Shown: positions 52,408 to 62,273, numbered from the stretch's first letter. The stretch is DNA of 64,000 nucleotides from Streptomyces sp. NBC_01429 (GCF_036231945.1 NZ_CP109599.1:868001-932000); one strand, 5' to 3'. Notes: generated by a model from the sequence alone, not told the origin. Numbers and translations: made by a program.

Positions 52408-53123
52408 GACCAGGGCTCCTCTTCGGTCGACGCCAGGATCTCCGCGAGATGCACGGCGCGCGGGGCGGCGCCCTCACGGCTCAGGATGCCGTCGATGTGC
52501 ATGAGGCAGGAGTTGTCGGCGCCGCACAGCACCTCCGCGCCGGTGGCGACCGCGTTGTGGACCTTGTCCTGGCCCATGGCTGCCGAAACATCGGAGTTCT
52601 TGACGGCGAAGGTGCCGCCGAAGCCACAGCACTCGTCCGCGCCGGGCAGCTCGCGCAGCTCCAGCCCGCGGACCGACTCCAGCAGCTTTCTGGGCCGGTC
52701 CCCGAGCCCGAGCATCCGCAGTCCGTGACAGGACGGGTGGTAGGTGACGGTGTGCGGGAAGTACGCGCCGACATCGGTCACGCCCACCACGTCGACCAGG
52801 AACTCGGTCAGCTCGTAGGTGCGCGCCGCGAGGGAGGCCGCGGCCTCGTCGCCGATGCCGGGATAGTGCTTGCGGACCATGGCGGCGCAGGATCCGGAGG
52901 GGGTGACCACGTAGTCGTATCCGGCGAACACCCGGGCCATCCGCCGGACCAGCGGCTCCGTCTCCCGCCGGTATCCGGTGTTGTACTGGGGCTGTCCGCA
53001 GCAGGTCTGCCCCTCCGGGAAGTCGACTTCGACGCCGAGGCGTTCGAGGAGCCGTACGGTCGCGATGCCGGTGGACGGATACACGGCGTCATTGACGCAG
53101 GTGAGGAACAGGGCGGCGCGCAT
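52404..53123 (-). CDS. lutA: Lactate utilisation protein LutA ((Fe-S)-binding, CCG domain)
   Basis: A 239-residue protein with two Cys-Cys-Gly (CCG) domains: TCCGQPQYNTGYR in the first half and ADECCGFGGTFAVKNSDVS in the second, plus YHPSCHGLRML. These bind an iron-sulfur cluster of the heterodisulfide-reductase type. First gene of lutABC. The ATG at 53123 begins MRAALFLTCVNDAVYP, a typical LutA start; a longer frame to 53192 has no better site. No LutR-like regulator is seen within the window. Confidence 0.94.
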   Translation of the reverse strand: MRAALFLTCVNDAVYPSTGIATVRLLERLGVEVDFPEGQTCCGQPQYNTGYRRETEPLVRRMARVFAGYDYVVTPSGSCAAMVRKHYPGIGDEAAASLAARTYELTEFLVDVVGVTDVGAYFPHTVTYHPSCHGLRMLGLGDRPRKLLESVRGLELRELPGADECCGFGGTFAVKNSDVSAAMGQDKVHNAVATGAEVLCGADNSCLMHIDGILSREGAAPRAVHLAEILASTEEEPWS

Positions 53124-53237
53124 GGGCGGAGCATATGTCGGGCGCGGGGGCGTGGGGAAGTCCCCCCATGGAGGTGATGATGCGTCAGACATCGGATGGA
53201 TCAGAACCTTTCTCCGTACGGTGGCACAGCACGGCCC

Positions 53238-56200
53238 TCAGGAACGTCCCACGAAGTCCCAGGAGCCGTGACCCGCGCGGTAGAGCACGAAGCCGGGTTC
53301 GGTGCGCAGATACTCCGCTCCGGCCGGCGCCTTCACCTGTTCGCGCCGGTCCGCCGGGACGTGGACCTCGGCCGTCGCCCCGACCGGGACGCCCACCGTG
53401 AGCCGCAGGTCGCGGCCGATCTGCGACCAGGCCACCGATGCCGTCCCGCGCACCGTACGGATCGAGGTACGGGCCCAGCTGACCCCGGTGCGGCCGTCGG
53501 GGCGCACGGTGAAGGTGCGGTAGCCGGCGTCCCCGGGGCGCAGCCCCGCGACGTTCTCGTACAGCCACTGCGCGACCGTGCCCTGGAAGTAGTGGTCGCG
53601 GGAGCGTGAGTCGAGCGGCCACATCTCCCACATGGTGTCGGCGCCGTTGTCGAACCAGTGGCCCCAGCTCGGGTACGTGCGCTGGGTGGCGATCGCGTGC
53701 GCGACCTCGGGACGGCCGTGCGCGCACAGCACCCGGAGCAGCACGCTCGTGCCCAGCGCCCCGGTGTTGAGATGGTCGCCGCGCGCGGTGATGTCGGCGA
53801 CGAGGCTGTCGAGCACCGAGGCGTGGGCGCCGCTGGGGACCAGCCCGAAGGCCAGCGGGAGGGCGTTGGAGGTCTGCCGGTAGCCGGGGTCCTTCGCCGT
53901 GCTGTAGTGGCCGGAGGCGTTGAGGAAGGTGGCGTTGAGCGCCTCCTTGAGCCCGGCCGCGGCCCGCCGGTAGCGTTCGGCGGTCCCGTCGTGGCCCAGC
54001 AGTTCTCCCAGCTCGGCCGTCTGGGTCAGGGCGCGGTGCAGATACGCGGTCGCCGTCAGCCGGGTGTCCTCGGGCGGGTTGCCGCCGTAGCCGGGCGGCA
54101 GATAGTCGCCGAGCGCGGTGACCGCGAGACCGTCGCGGAGCCGCTCCAACTCCCAGTCGAGATAACGGGTCAGGGTCGTCCAGTGCTCGCGGGCCACCCG
54201 GTCGTCGCCGTAGATCCGGTACATCTCCCGTACCAGGAAGGGATATACGGTCGTCCACTCGGGGGACGGGCCCAGGTCACCGTAGCCCCAGCCGCCGCTC
54301 GGCACGATCACCGGCAGCTGTCCGTCGGCGTTCTGACTGTCCGCCAGGTCTCCGAGCCACTTGGCGAGGAAGCGGTGCACTCCGAAGGCGTACTCCATGA
54401 CGGGCGCGCCGAGCTGTGCGTCGCCCGTCCAGCCGTTCTTCTCGTACATGGGGGTGTCGGTGGGGATGCCGTGCAGGTTGTTGAGGAGGGTGCGGCGCAT
54501 CGCCCGGTCGAGCTGCTCGTAGAACGGCTCCGAACACTCGAAGCCGCTGACCTCGGCCACCTTCGTGTGGACGACCCGGCCGAGCACGTCGGACGGGCGC
54601 GGACGGCTGGGCACGCCACTGACCTGCACATAACGGAAGCCCTTGTAGGAGAAGGCGGGCTCCCACACCTCGGTGCGCCCGCCGCCGGCGCAGATGTACT
54701 CGTCGCGCTGGAACCGGCCGGGCACATGTCCGGTCTCGGCCTGCACACTGCCGTCGTCGGCCAGCCGCTCGCCGTGGACCAGCGAGACGACGGTGCCGGC
54801 CGGGGCCCGTACGCTCAGGCGGGTCCAGCCCGCTGTCGTACGGCCCATGTCGACCACGTACACACCGTCGCCCAGTTCGGTGATCGCGGTGGGGGTGAGG
54901 GTCTCGACGATCTCGATGGGGTCGTGCGGCTGGGCGCGCAGGGTACCCCCGGGCGCGCTCTGCGGCCGTGGGCGGCGCCAGGCGCTGTCGTCGAAGCCGG
55001 GCTTCGTCCACCCGGCGGGCGCCAGCCGGGCGTCGTAGGTCTCGCCCGCGTAGAGGGAGTTGGTGAGCGTGGGCCCTTCGGTGATGCGCCAGTCGGTGTC
55101 ACTGACGACGGTGGTACGGGAGCCGTCGGGGTGCTCGGCCTCCAGCCGGCACAGCAGCCGGGGTTCGCCGTGCCAGGGCGGCTGGTGCCAGTTCCAGACG
55201 TTGGGGGTGGTCATGCCGTAGAAGCCCCGGCCGAGGGTCACCCCGATCGCGTTGGCGCCGCGCCGGAGCAGCGAGGTGACGTCGTGGACGGCGTACATCA
55301 CCGTCTCGTCGTAGTCGGTGAAGGCCGGGTCGAGGACCTGGCTGCCGACGCGCTCGCCGTTCAACTCGGCTACGTAGTAGGCGAGTCCGCTGATGTAGAG
55401 CCGGGCTCGGCTGACCGGCTTGGACACGGTGAAGGCGCGGCGCAGCAGGGGTGCGGCGGCCTCGGGCGCGGCGATCGAGACGCCGCTGCCCCAGGGGCCC
55501 TGGCCGTACGGGGCGAGGACGGCAGCGCCGGGCCAGCCGCTGTCGTCGAAGTCCGGGCGCCGCCAGCCCTCGGGGTCGGCGTCGGTGGCCCGCCAGTCCG
55601 CTCCGGTGACCAGCTGCACACTGGCCCCCGCGGCGGTCTCGACCAGCAGCCTGACCAGCAGTCCCGCCGGGTTGACCGAGACGTTGCCCCGGTTGGTGGC
55701 GAGTGCGGCGAGGACGACGCGGGTGCCCGCCGACCGTACGGCCTCGGTGACATCGGCGATCCGGCCGGTCCGCCAGCCGTCGGTCCGCTCGGGGGCGTGC
55801 AGCACCTCGTGGCCGTCCAGCCAGAGGGTGAAGTCGTCATCGGCGGTGGCCAGCACGGTGGCGCGCGTGATGTCGGCGCCGGGGGGAAGTTCGAGGGCGC
55901 CGCGCAACCGGCATGGTCCGACAGGGGCGTTGGAGGTGGTGGCGTCCGGGGTCCAGATCCAGGAGGCGCCGGCGAAACCGGGCGGCGCGGCGGCCGGGTC
56001 GGCGCCTATCCACTCGGCCTCCCAGCGTTCACCGCCGAGCGCGCTCTCCCACCAGCCGGCCGTGCTCCACGGCGAGGCGTGCCCGTCGGCGTCCCAGACG
56101 CGGACCTGCCAGTGGCAGCGGGTACGGGGAGCGAGCGCGGGTCCCCCGTACGGGACGGCGACGCTGCGGTCGGAGTCGACCCGGCCGCTGTCCCACAGGA

Positions 56201-56552
56201 GCCCGCGCCCGGCGGCGAGGTCGCGCGGATCGGCGGCGGCCCTGATCCGATAGGCGCTCTGCCGTGCGCTCGGCCGCCCGCCGCGGCCCTGGCCACGGCC
56301 ACCGGAAGGGGCGCCGGTCGCCTCCAGTTCCCAGGAGAGCAGGGGACGGGCGACATCGGTGCCGAGGAGCCGCTCGGTGTACTCGACCGTCGCGGTCACC
56401 ACCCGCAGCGCGCCACCGCCGCCCTTGCCCGCCGGGCCCCCCGCCGCGCCGGACGCACCGGCCGGGGAGGCGGCCGCCGCCCCCAGCACTCCCGCCCCGG
56501 CCCCGACCACGGAGGTGTGCAGGAGACCTCGGCGTGTCCAGCCCATGCCCAT
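53238..56552 (-). CDS. Exported alpha-L-rhamnosidase (GH78)
   Basis: A 1104-residue extracellular glycosidase that removes terminal alpha-L-rhamnose. A Tat-type signal WTRRGLLHTSVVGAGAG opens the protein. The GH78 order follows: N-terminal beta domain (Bac_rhamnosid_N near 400-560), catalytic (alpha/alpha)6 barrel with DTPMYEKNGWTGDAQLGAPV (the acidic catalytic loop) and WGHWFDNGADTMWEMW, and a C-terminal beta domain. GAGGGAG lies before the ATG at 56552. A 12-bp palindrome TGAAACGTTTCA is 29 bases upstream. Divergent from a secreted GH87-like gene. Confidence 0.93.
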   Translation of the reverse strand: MGMGWTRRGLLHTSVVGAGAGVLGAAAASPAGASGAAGGPAGKGGGGALRVVTATVEYTERLLGTDVARPLLSWELEATGAPSGGRGQGRGGRPSARQSAYRIRAAADPRDLAAGRGLLWDSGRVDSDRSVAVPYGGPALAPRTRCHWQVRVWDADGHASPWSTAGWWESALGGERWEAEWIGADPAAAPPGFAGASWIWTPDATTSNAPVGPCRLRGALELPPGADITRATVLATADDDFTLWLDGHEVLHAPERTDGWRTGRIADVTEAVRSAGTRVVLAALATNRGNVSVNPAGLLVRLLVETAAGASVQLVTGADWRATDADPEGWRRPDFDDSGWPGAAVLAPYGQGPWGSGVSIAAPEAAAPLLRRAFTVSKPVSRARLYISGLAYYVAELNGERVGSQVLDPAFTDYDETVMYAVHDVTSLLRRGANAIGVTLGRGFYGMTTPNVWNWHQPPWHGEPRLLCRLEAEHPDGSRTTVVSDTDWRITEGPTLTNSLYAGETYDARLAPAGWTKPGFDDSAWRRPRPQSAPGGTLRAQPHDPIEIVETLTPTAITELGDGVYVVDMGRTTAGWTRLSVRAPAGTVVSLVHGERLADDGSVQAETGHVPGRFQRDEYICAGGGRTEVWEPAFSYKGFRYVQVSGVPSRPRPSDVLGRVVHTKVAEVSGFECSEPFYEQLDRAMRRTLLNNLHGIPTDTPMYEKNGWTGDAQLGAPVMEYAFGVHRFLAKWLGDLADSQNADGQLPVIVPSGGWGYGDLGPSPEWTTVYPFLVREMYRIYGDDRVAREHWTTLTRYLDWELERLRDGLAVTALGDYLPPGYGGNPPEDTRLTATAYLHRALTQTAELGELLGHDGTAERYRRAAAGLKEALNATFLNASGHYSTAKDPGYRQTSNALPLAFGLVPSGAHASVLDSLVADITARGDHLNTGALGTSVLLRVLCAHGRPEVAHAIATQRTYPSWGHWFDNGADTMWEMWPLDSRSRDHYFQGTVAQWLYENVAGLRPGDAGYRTFTVRPDGRTGVSWARTSIRTVRGTASVAWSQIGRDLRLTVGVPVGATAEVHVPADRREQVKAPAGAEYLRTEPGFVLYRAGHGSWDFVGRS

Positions 56553-56580
56553 AGCGGCTCCCTCGAATCGCGACGCGGAT

Positions 56581-56592
56581 TGAAACGTTTCA
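56581..56592. promoter_or_regulatory. LacI-type operator upstream of the rhamnosidase gene
   Basis: TGAAACGTTTCA is a perfect 12-bp palindrome with a central CG, the form typical of LacI/GalR-family operators. It lies between the divergent rhamnosidase (start 56552) and beta-helix (start 56838) genes. No LacI gene is in the window. Confidence 0.7.
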
Positions 56593-56837
56593 TGGCCCGG
56601 CAGGCATCGTAGGGCCGACCGAGTCCGCACGACAAGGGGTGCGCGTGGGGCCGGTGGTGGGCGCGCAGCGCGAGGGGAGTCCCCAGCGCCGCTCCCCACT
56701 CCGGCCATCTGTCGGCCACTCTGCTCAAGGTCGATGATTTTTAACTTCATCGTCGAATTTTGCGCAGATTCATAGACTTCTTGTGGTGCCACTTCTAGCC
56801 TTTTTGCGTCCGCGAGTCCCCACGAGCCGCAAGGACG

Positions 56838-59243
56838 ATGTCGGTGAACCTTCCCCCCGCACGACCAAGACCCCCTGGCCCCCTCGGAGTTCTCCGGGGC
56901 CGGCTGCTGCGCCGCGGCCTGGCCGCGTCCGTGTCCCTCGCACTCACGGTGGCCGGGACCGCCGCGGCCGTGGCGCTGTCCACCGCGCCGGCGGCGCAGG
57001 CCGCCGCGGTGCCCGCGCCCTCGCCGCTGGACGTACAGGGCCGGGGCGCGACCGTACCGTTCAAGGAACAGGAGGCGGAGTACGCCGCCACCAACGGCAC
57101 CCTGATCGGCCCCGACCGGCTCTACGGATCGCTGCCCTCGGAGGCCTCGGGGCGGCAGGCCGTGACGCTCGACGCGGTCGGTGAGTACGTGGAGTTCACC
57201 CTCACCGCCCCGGCGAACGCGATGTCGTTCCGCTACTCGCTGCCGGACAACGCGGCGGGGACCGGCCGGGACGCGAGCCTGGACCTGCGCATCGACGGAA
57301 CCTCGCTCAAGAGCGTGCCGGTGACCTCCAAGTACGGCTGGTTCTACGGGGGTTATCCCTTCAACAACAACCCCGGTGACACCAATCCGCACCACTTCTA
57401 CGACGAGACCCGCACCATGTTCGGCTCCACCCTGCCGACCGGTACGAAGGTCAGGCTCCAGGTCTCCTCGACGGCCGCCTCACCCACGTTCACCCTCGAC
57501 CTGGCCGACTTCGAGCAGGTCGCCGCGCCGATCGGCAGACCCTCGGGCGCGCTGGACGTGGTGAGCGACTTCGGCGCCGACCCGACGGGAGCCGCCGACT
57601 CGACGGCCAGGATCCAGGCGGCGGTCGACGCGGGGCGCACCCAGGGCAAGGAGGTCTACCTGCCGCAGGGCACCTTCCAGGTACGCGACCACATCGTGGT
57701 CGACAAGGTCACCCTGCGCGGCGCCGGCCCCTGGTACAGCGTGCTGACCGGACGCGACCCGGTGGACCGCAAGAAGGCCGTCGGTGTGTACGGCAAGTAC
57801 GCCTCGGCGGGCGGCAGCAGCCAGGTGACGCTCAAGGACTTCGCCATCATGGGCGACATCCGTGAACGTGTGGACGAGGACCAGGTCAACGCCATCGGCG
57901 GCGCGATGTCCGACTCGGTGATCGACAACGTCTGGATGCAGCACACCAAGTGCGGCGCCTGGATGGACGGCCCGATGGACAACCTCACCATCAAGAACAG
58001 CCGCATCCTGGACCAGACGGCCGACGGTGTGAACTTCCACTACGGCGTCACGAACTCCACGGTCACCAACACCTTCGTGCGCAACACCGGCGACGACGGT
58101 CTGGCCATGTGGGCGGAGAACATCCCGAACGTGAAGAACAAGTTCACGTTCAACACCGTGATCCTGCCGATCCTGGCGAACAACATCGTCACGTACGGCG
58201 GCAAGGACATCACGCTCTCCGACAACGTCATGTCGGACACCATCACCAACGGCGGCGGCCTGCACATCGCCAACCGCTATCCGGGCGTCAACTCCGGCCA
58301 GGGCACGGCGGTCTCCGGCACGATCACCGCCGCGCGCAACACCCTCATCCGGGCCGGGAACAACGACTTCAACTGGCGCTTCGGGGTCGGCGCGATGTGG
58401 TTCAGCGGGCTCAACGAACCGATCAACGCCACCATCGACATCACCGACAGCGAGGTCCTGGACAGCTCCTACGCCGCGATCCATCTGATCGAGGGCGCGA
58501 CGAACGGGCTGCGCTTCAACAACATCAAGATCGACGGCGCCGGGACGTACGCGCTCCAGATCCAGGCCCCCGGCACGGCATCGTTCACCAATGTCACCGC
58601 CACCCACATCGCCCAGTCCAACCCGATCCACAACTGTGTGGGCAGCGGCTTCCAGATCACCCGGGGCACCGGGAACTCCGGCTGGTACGCCGATCCGCCC
58701 GCCTGCACGGGGACCTGGCCCGACCCGGTGTGGACCAACGGCGGTGTGCCGGGCGGTCCCACGACTCCGCCCACCGACCCGCCCACCACACCCCCGACCG
58801 ACCCGCCGACCACGCCGCCGGCGAACGGGAACCTCGCCCAGGGCCGCCCGGTCACCGACTCCGGCCACGCCGACGTGTACGGCGCGGCCAACGCGGTCGA
58901 CGGCGACGCGAACACCTACTGGGAGAGCGTCAACAACGCCTTCCCGCAGTCCATCACCGTGGACCTCGGCGCGGCCCGTGCGGTCAAGCGCCTGGTGCTG
59001 AAGCTGCCGCCGTCGGCGGCGTGGTCCACCCGTACCCAGACCCTGAGCGTGTCGGGGAGCACGAACAACACGTCGTACACGACGCTCAAGGGCTCGGCGG
59101 GCCACACCTTCGATCCGGCCGGCGGGAACAAGGCGACCATCGCCCTCGACGGCACCCCGGCCCGCTATCTGCGGCTGACCTTCACGGCCAACACCGGCTG
59201 GCCCGCGGGGCAGCTCTCCGAACTCGAGGCGTACGCGGACTGA
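56838..59243 (+). CDS. Secreted GH87-like beta-helix protein with F5/8-type (CBM32) domain
   Basis: An 801-residue exported protein. The signal ends near APAAQA (about residue 54). A CBM35-like beta domain (about 75-235), a right-handed beta-helix (about 245-640, DVVSDFGADPTGAADSTARI to NCVGSGFQI) with FVRNTGDDGLAMW (the Asp-Asp pair used by GH87 alpha-1,3-glucanases), a PTTPPTDPP linker and a C-terminal discoidin/CBM32 domain (about 670-801) follow. It probably attacks alpha-1,3-glucan or mycodextran-type polymers. AAGGA precedes the ATG. Enzyme activity is inferred. Confidence 0.85.
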   Translation: MSVNLPPARPRPPGPLGVLRGRLLRRGLAASVSLALTVAGTAAAVALSTAPAAQAAAVPAPSPLDVQGRGATVPFKEQEAEYAATNGTLIGPDRLYGSLPSEASGRQAVTLDAVGEYVEFTLTAPANAMSFRYSLPDNAAGTGRDASLDLRIDGTSLKSVPVTSKYGWFYGGYPFNNNPGDTNPHHFYDETRTMFGSTLPTGTKVRLQVSSTAASPTFTLDLADFEQVAAPIGRPSGALDVVSDFGADPTGAADSTARIQAAVDAGRTQGKEVYLPQGTFQVRDHIVVDKVTLRGAGPWYSVLTGRDPVDRKKAVGVYGKYASAGGSSQVTLKDFAIMGDIRERVDEDQVNAIGGAMSDSVIDNVWMQHTKCGAWMDGPMDNLTIKNSRILDQTADGVNFHYGVTNSTVTNTFVRNTGDDGLAMWAENIPNVKNKFTFNTVILPILANNIVTYGGKDITLSDNVMSDTITNGGGLHIANRYPGVNSGQGTAVSGTITAARNTLIRAGNNDFNWRFGVGAMWFSGLNEPINATIDITDSEVLDSSYAAIHLIEGATNGLRFNNIKIDGAGTYALQIQAPGTASFTNVTATHIAQSNPIHNCVGSGFQITRGTGNSGWYADPPACTGTWPDPVWTNGGVPGGPTTPPTDPPTTPPTDPPTTPPANGNLAQGRPVTDSGHADVYGAANAVDGDANTYWESVNNAFPQSITVDLGAARAVKRLVLKLPPSAAWSTRTQTLSVSGSTNNTSYTTLKGSAGHTFDPAGGNKATIALDGTPARYLRLTFTANTGWPAGQLSELEAYAD

Positions 59244-59300
59244 CGACGCACACGCGCTGACACAGCGGCGCCGGGGCAGGCCCGCCCGGCCCGCCGGCAC

Positions 59301-59342
59301 CCGCCCCATGACCGGAGCGGACGACTCCCGGTCATGGGGCGG
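59301..59342. terminator. Long bidirectional terminator hairpin
   Basis: Perfect 15-bp stem CCGCCCCATGACCGG / CCGGTCATGGGGCGG with a 12-nt loop, lying between convergent genes ending at 59243 (+) and 59368 (-). Confidence 0.9.
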
Positions 59343-59367
59343 CTTGGCGTACGAGAACCGCCGGGGC

Positions 59368-59787
59368 TCAGCGCACGAGGACCGCCAGGATCATCTTGCC
59401 GCCGCCGGAGGCCGGGCGGACACTGACCCGGTCCGCCAGCCGCTGGACCATCGGCCAGCCGAAACCGCCGGACCTGCCGGTGAGGTCGGGGGTACGGTCC
59501 AGCGGCAGCACCGGGCTCGGGTCGCGGACCTCGATCTGGAGGCTGCGGCGGTCCGCGCGCAGCCGCAGAGAGGTGACCTCACCGGCGTGCCGCAGGGCGT
59601 TGGTCACCAGTTCCGAGACCACCAGGAGCAGGTTCTGCCGCGTGCGGTCGGAGGGCTCGGGACACAGCCCGGCGAGGAAACCGTCCGTCGCCTCCCGGGC
59701 CTCGGCCGCCAGCTCGGGCCGGCAGGCCCACTCCGTCGGGCCGTCGGGGATGTCGGACTTGTTGTCGCTCCTGAGCAAGTGGTGCAT
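59368..59787 (-). CDS. Anti-sigma-type ATP-binding protein (HATPase_c_2, RsbW-like)
   Basis: A 139-residue GHKL ATPase: N box LLLVVSELVTNALRHAG, G1 VRDPSPVLP-type loop, G2 SGGFGWPMVQRLAD. Such proteins phosphorylate STAS antagonists and bind sigma-B-like factors. The ATG at 59787 is chosen; a GTG at 59796 would add three residues. It is followed on the same strand, 109 bases upstream, by a STAS gene that is a likely partner. Confidence 0.9.
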   Translation of the reverse strand: MHHLLRSDNKSDIPDGPTEWACRPELAAEAREATDGFLAGLCPEPSDRTRQNLLLVVSELVTNALRHAGEVTSLRLRADRRSLQIEVRDPSPVLPLDRTPDLTGRSGGFGWPMVQRLADRVSVRPASGGGKMILAVLVR

Positions 59788-59895
59788 TGGGCTCACCCCG
59801 ATGGTTGGACGTCACGTGCCGCGATCTCTTCAGCGTCGTGTACCCCCGCGATCGATGCTGAAGAGTCCCGGGTGACGTCCGTCCGCCGGAGCCGC

Positions 59896-60285
59896 TCACT
59901 CGCCGCCGTCGGGAGCGAGCGCCTCCGACGGCTCGGCGGCCGCGAGCGCGTCCTCGACCGTGCCGTACACGGAAAGCGCCTGTTCGAGTCCGATGACCGC
60001 GAACAGGCGCTGGACGAAGGCCGACGGCTGGGCGAGGCGTAGTCTCGGTCCCAGGGAACCGTGGGCCTGGAGGAGCAGGTTCACCGTGGTGGAGTCCGCG
60101 AAGTCGACGCGGGACAGATCCACGACGACCGGGCCGGTGACCTTCTCCCCCGCCTCGGCCAGCGCGGTGCCGAGGGGCGCGATGTTCTCGACGTCGAGAT
60201 CACCGCTGACGGCGACGACCATCGCGTCGCCGACCTGTCTCTTGACCAGGCCTATGGCCTGACCTGCGCTGTAAGGAGGTTGCAC
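59896..60285 (-). CDS. STAS-domain anti-sigma factor antagonist
   Basis: A 129-residue STAS protein (RsbV/SpoIIAA type): VVAVSGDLDVENIAPLGTAL, then VVVDLSRVDFADSTTVNLLL, where the Ser/Thr pair in FADSTTVN is the usual phosphorylation site. GTG start at 60285 with AAGGA before it. Probably regulated by the adjacent HATPase proteins and the PP2C phosphatase at 61068. Confidence 0.9.
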   Translation of the reverse strand: MQPPYSAGQAIGLVKRQVGDAMVVAVSGDLDVENIAPLGTALAEAGEKVTGPVVVDLSRVDFADSTTVNLLLQAHGSLGPRLRLAQPSAFVQRLFAVIGLEQALSVYGTVEDALAAAEPSEALAPDGGE

Positions 60286-60449
60286 GGGGATCCTTCGAGG
60301 CTGGGTAGGAGAACAGCGGCACCAACGATAGAAGTGACAGTTGCCATTTGACAACATTCTCTGGTGCGCAACAATCTGTTCACGGCTTCCGCACAACTGC
60401 TCTGCGCGGAGAGTAACGTGTCGCTGCCAGGAAGTGGGGCCGAATGAAG

Positions 60450-60989
60450 CTATGCGCTGTCCGCCACATCGCTCCGCGCGGAGTCCGCGTCCGCGCCGGA
60501 ATCGGCACCGGCGGCCGGGGCGTCCTCCCGGCCGAGGCCGGCGAGGGCCGCCGCACGGAAGGCGCTGAGGCCCTCGGCCAGGGTCAGGACGTCGGAGGGG
60601 GCCATCCGCTCCAGTACGAGTCCGACCTCGCGGGTACGGAAGGCGCGGTACTCGTTCAGTACGGTGTGCCCGCGCCGGCTCAGCCGCAGCTCGACCTCGC
60701 GGCGGCTGATCGCGCTGGGCGAGCGGGACACCAGGCCCATGGCCTCCATCCGGTCGCAGAGCCGGGACACGGAGGACGGCCGCGAGCCGAGCGCGTCACC
60801 GAGGGTCCGCAGATTGGCGCCCTCCTGGTTCTCGATGACCAGAAGGGCCCGTAGCTGGGACGGCGGGACAGGCCCCGAGGGCGCGGCCTCCTGGCCCCGC
60901 CCCCACAGCAGCTCCAGCAGCTCCGAGGCCGCACTGGCGGCCTCGGCTACCTGATCGCGTCGGCGCGGTTCACCGGTGAAGCGGGACAT
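60450..60989 (-). CDS. MarR family transcriptional regulator
   Basis: A 179-residue winged-helix regulator: SQLRALLVIENQEGANLRTL, GDALGSRPSSVSRLCDRMEA (recognition helix), and the wing SPSAISRREVELRLSRRG. C-terminal tail rich in Ala, Asp and Ser. Divergent from the PP2C phosphatase gene 78 bases away; it may regulate it. Confidence 0.88.
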   Translation of the reverse strand: MSRFTGEPRRRDQVAEAASAASELLELLWGRGQEAAPSGPVPPSQLRALLVIENQEGANLRTLGDALGSRPSSVSRLCDRMEAMGLVSRSPSAISRREVELRLSRRGHTVLNEYRAFRTREVGLVLERMAPSDVLTLAEGLSAFRAAALAGLGREDAPAAGADSGADADSARSDVADSA

Positions 60990-61067
60990 CGATTCACCCT
61001 TTCATCCGGCGTGGGTTTTTGTCAGCCCGGACCGACCGCCCCTTGAAGAAGAAGGCTCGAACGACTC

Positions 61068-62258
61068 GTGACTCTACTCGCGGATGTGGAAAGAGCGGTC
61101 CGCACAGCGGCTCCGCACGCCTTGGTGGACTCGGTGCGTGACGCGATCACCGCCGCGTACGGCACAGCAACCGTACAGCTCTACCTGGCCGACTACGGGC
61201 TCACGGTGCTCCAGCCCGTCGACCCGGCGGAGCGTCCCGACGGGACGCTGTCGCTGCACAACACCCCCGAGGGCCGGGCCTTCGGCAGCCAGGAGCCGCG
61301 TGAGCAGCAGGTACGGCACGGGGACGCGGTGGATCACCATCTGCCGGTCACCGTCCGGGGCGAGCGGCTCGGCATTCTGACGGTCCGGCTGCCCGGCGAT
61401 CTGTCCACGCCGGACACGGTCGAGGAGCTGACGCAGGTGGCGGAGCTGCTCGGGCACGAGATCCTGGTGGCCGAGCGGGACACCGACCTCTACCGGCGGG
61501 CCCGGCGGGCGAGCCGGCTCACCCTGGCGGCCGAGATGCAGTGGCAGCTGCTGCCCGCCCGCGCCTGCACCGCGCGGGAGTACGCCATCGGCGCGCAGCT
61601 GGAGCCCGCCTACGCCATCCACGGGGACAACTTCGACTGGGCGTCGGACTCCGACGAGCTGACGCTCGCGGTGACCAACGGGATGGGCGAGGGCATCCAG
61701 GCGTCCCTGCTCACCAATCTCGCCGTGAACGCCCTGCGCAACGCCCGTCGTGCCGGGATCGGCCTCGCCGACCAGGCGTCGCTGGCGGACCAGGCGCTGT
61801 ACGCGCAGTACGGGGGCGCGTCCTATGTCTCCACGCTGCTGCTGCGGTTCGAACTCGACACGGGCCGGGTGGAAGTCGTGGACGCCGGTTCGCCGCAGCT
61901 GTGGCGCATGCGGGGCAGGGCCGTGGAGCGCGTCGACCTGGAGGCGCAGCTGCCCCTCGGCATGTTCGAGGAGTCGGAGTACGTGGCGCAGACCTTCCGG
62001 GTGCTGCCCGGTGACCGGCTGCTCTTCCTGAGCGACGGGGTATACGAGGCGCTCTCGCCGCAGGGCGAGGCGTACGGGGAGCGGGCGCTGGCGCGGGCGA
62101 TCGGCGCCAGCGGTCTGCTGCCGGCCGCCATGGTGCCGCGCGCGGTGCTGCGGGAACTGGCGGCCTACCGGGACGCCGAGTCGACGGACGACGCGCTGGT
62201 GCTCTGCCTGGACTGGTTCGGCAGGGACGGTGCCACCGGCTCCGGTCCGGGCGGCTGA
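61068..62258 (+). CDS. PP2C/SpoIIE-family phosphatase with GAF-like sensor
   Basis: A 396-residue protein: N-terminal GAF-like sensor (about 1-150), then a SpoIIE phosphatase (about 160-385) with AEMQWQLLPARA, GDNFDW, NGMGEGIQASLL, LLFLSDGVYEAL. It would dephosphorylate STAS antagonists. Several canonical Asp residues are replaced or shifted (GDNFDW in place of GGDWYD, and NGMGEG in place of DVMGHG), so activity may be weak. GTG start at 61068. Confidence 0.88.
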   Translation: MTLLADVERAVRTAAPHALVDSVRDAITAAYGTATVQLYLADYGLTVLQPVDPAERPDGTLSLHNTPEGRAFGSQEPREQQVRHGDAVDHHLPVTVRGERLGILTVRLPGDLSTPDTVEELTQVAELLGHEILVAERDTDLYRRARRASRLTLAAEMQWQLLPARACTAREYAIGAQLEPAYAIHGDNFDWASDSDELTLAVTNGMGEGIQASLLTNLAVNALRNARRAGIGLADQASLADQALYAQYGGASYVSTLLLRFELDTGRVEVVDAGSPQLWRMRGRAVERVDLEAQLPLGMFEESEYVAQTFRVLPGDRLLFLSDGVYEALSPQGEAYGERALARAIGASGLLPAAMVPRAVLRELAAYRDAESTDDALVLCLDWFGRDGATGSGPGG

Positions 62259-62273
62259 CGTCGGGCCGTGACG

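Noticed and set aside
53658..56612. Open frame of 984 codons on the plus strand
   Set aside because: Antisense to the GH78 rhamnosidase gene and without any recognisable motif.
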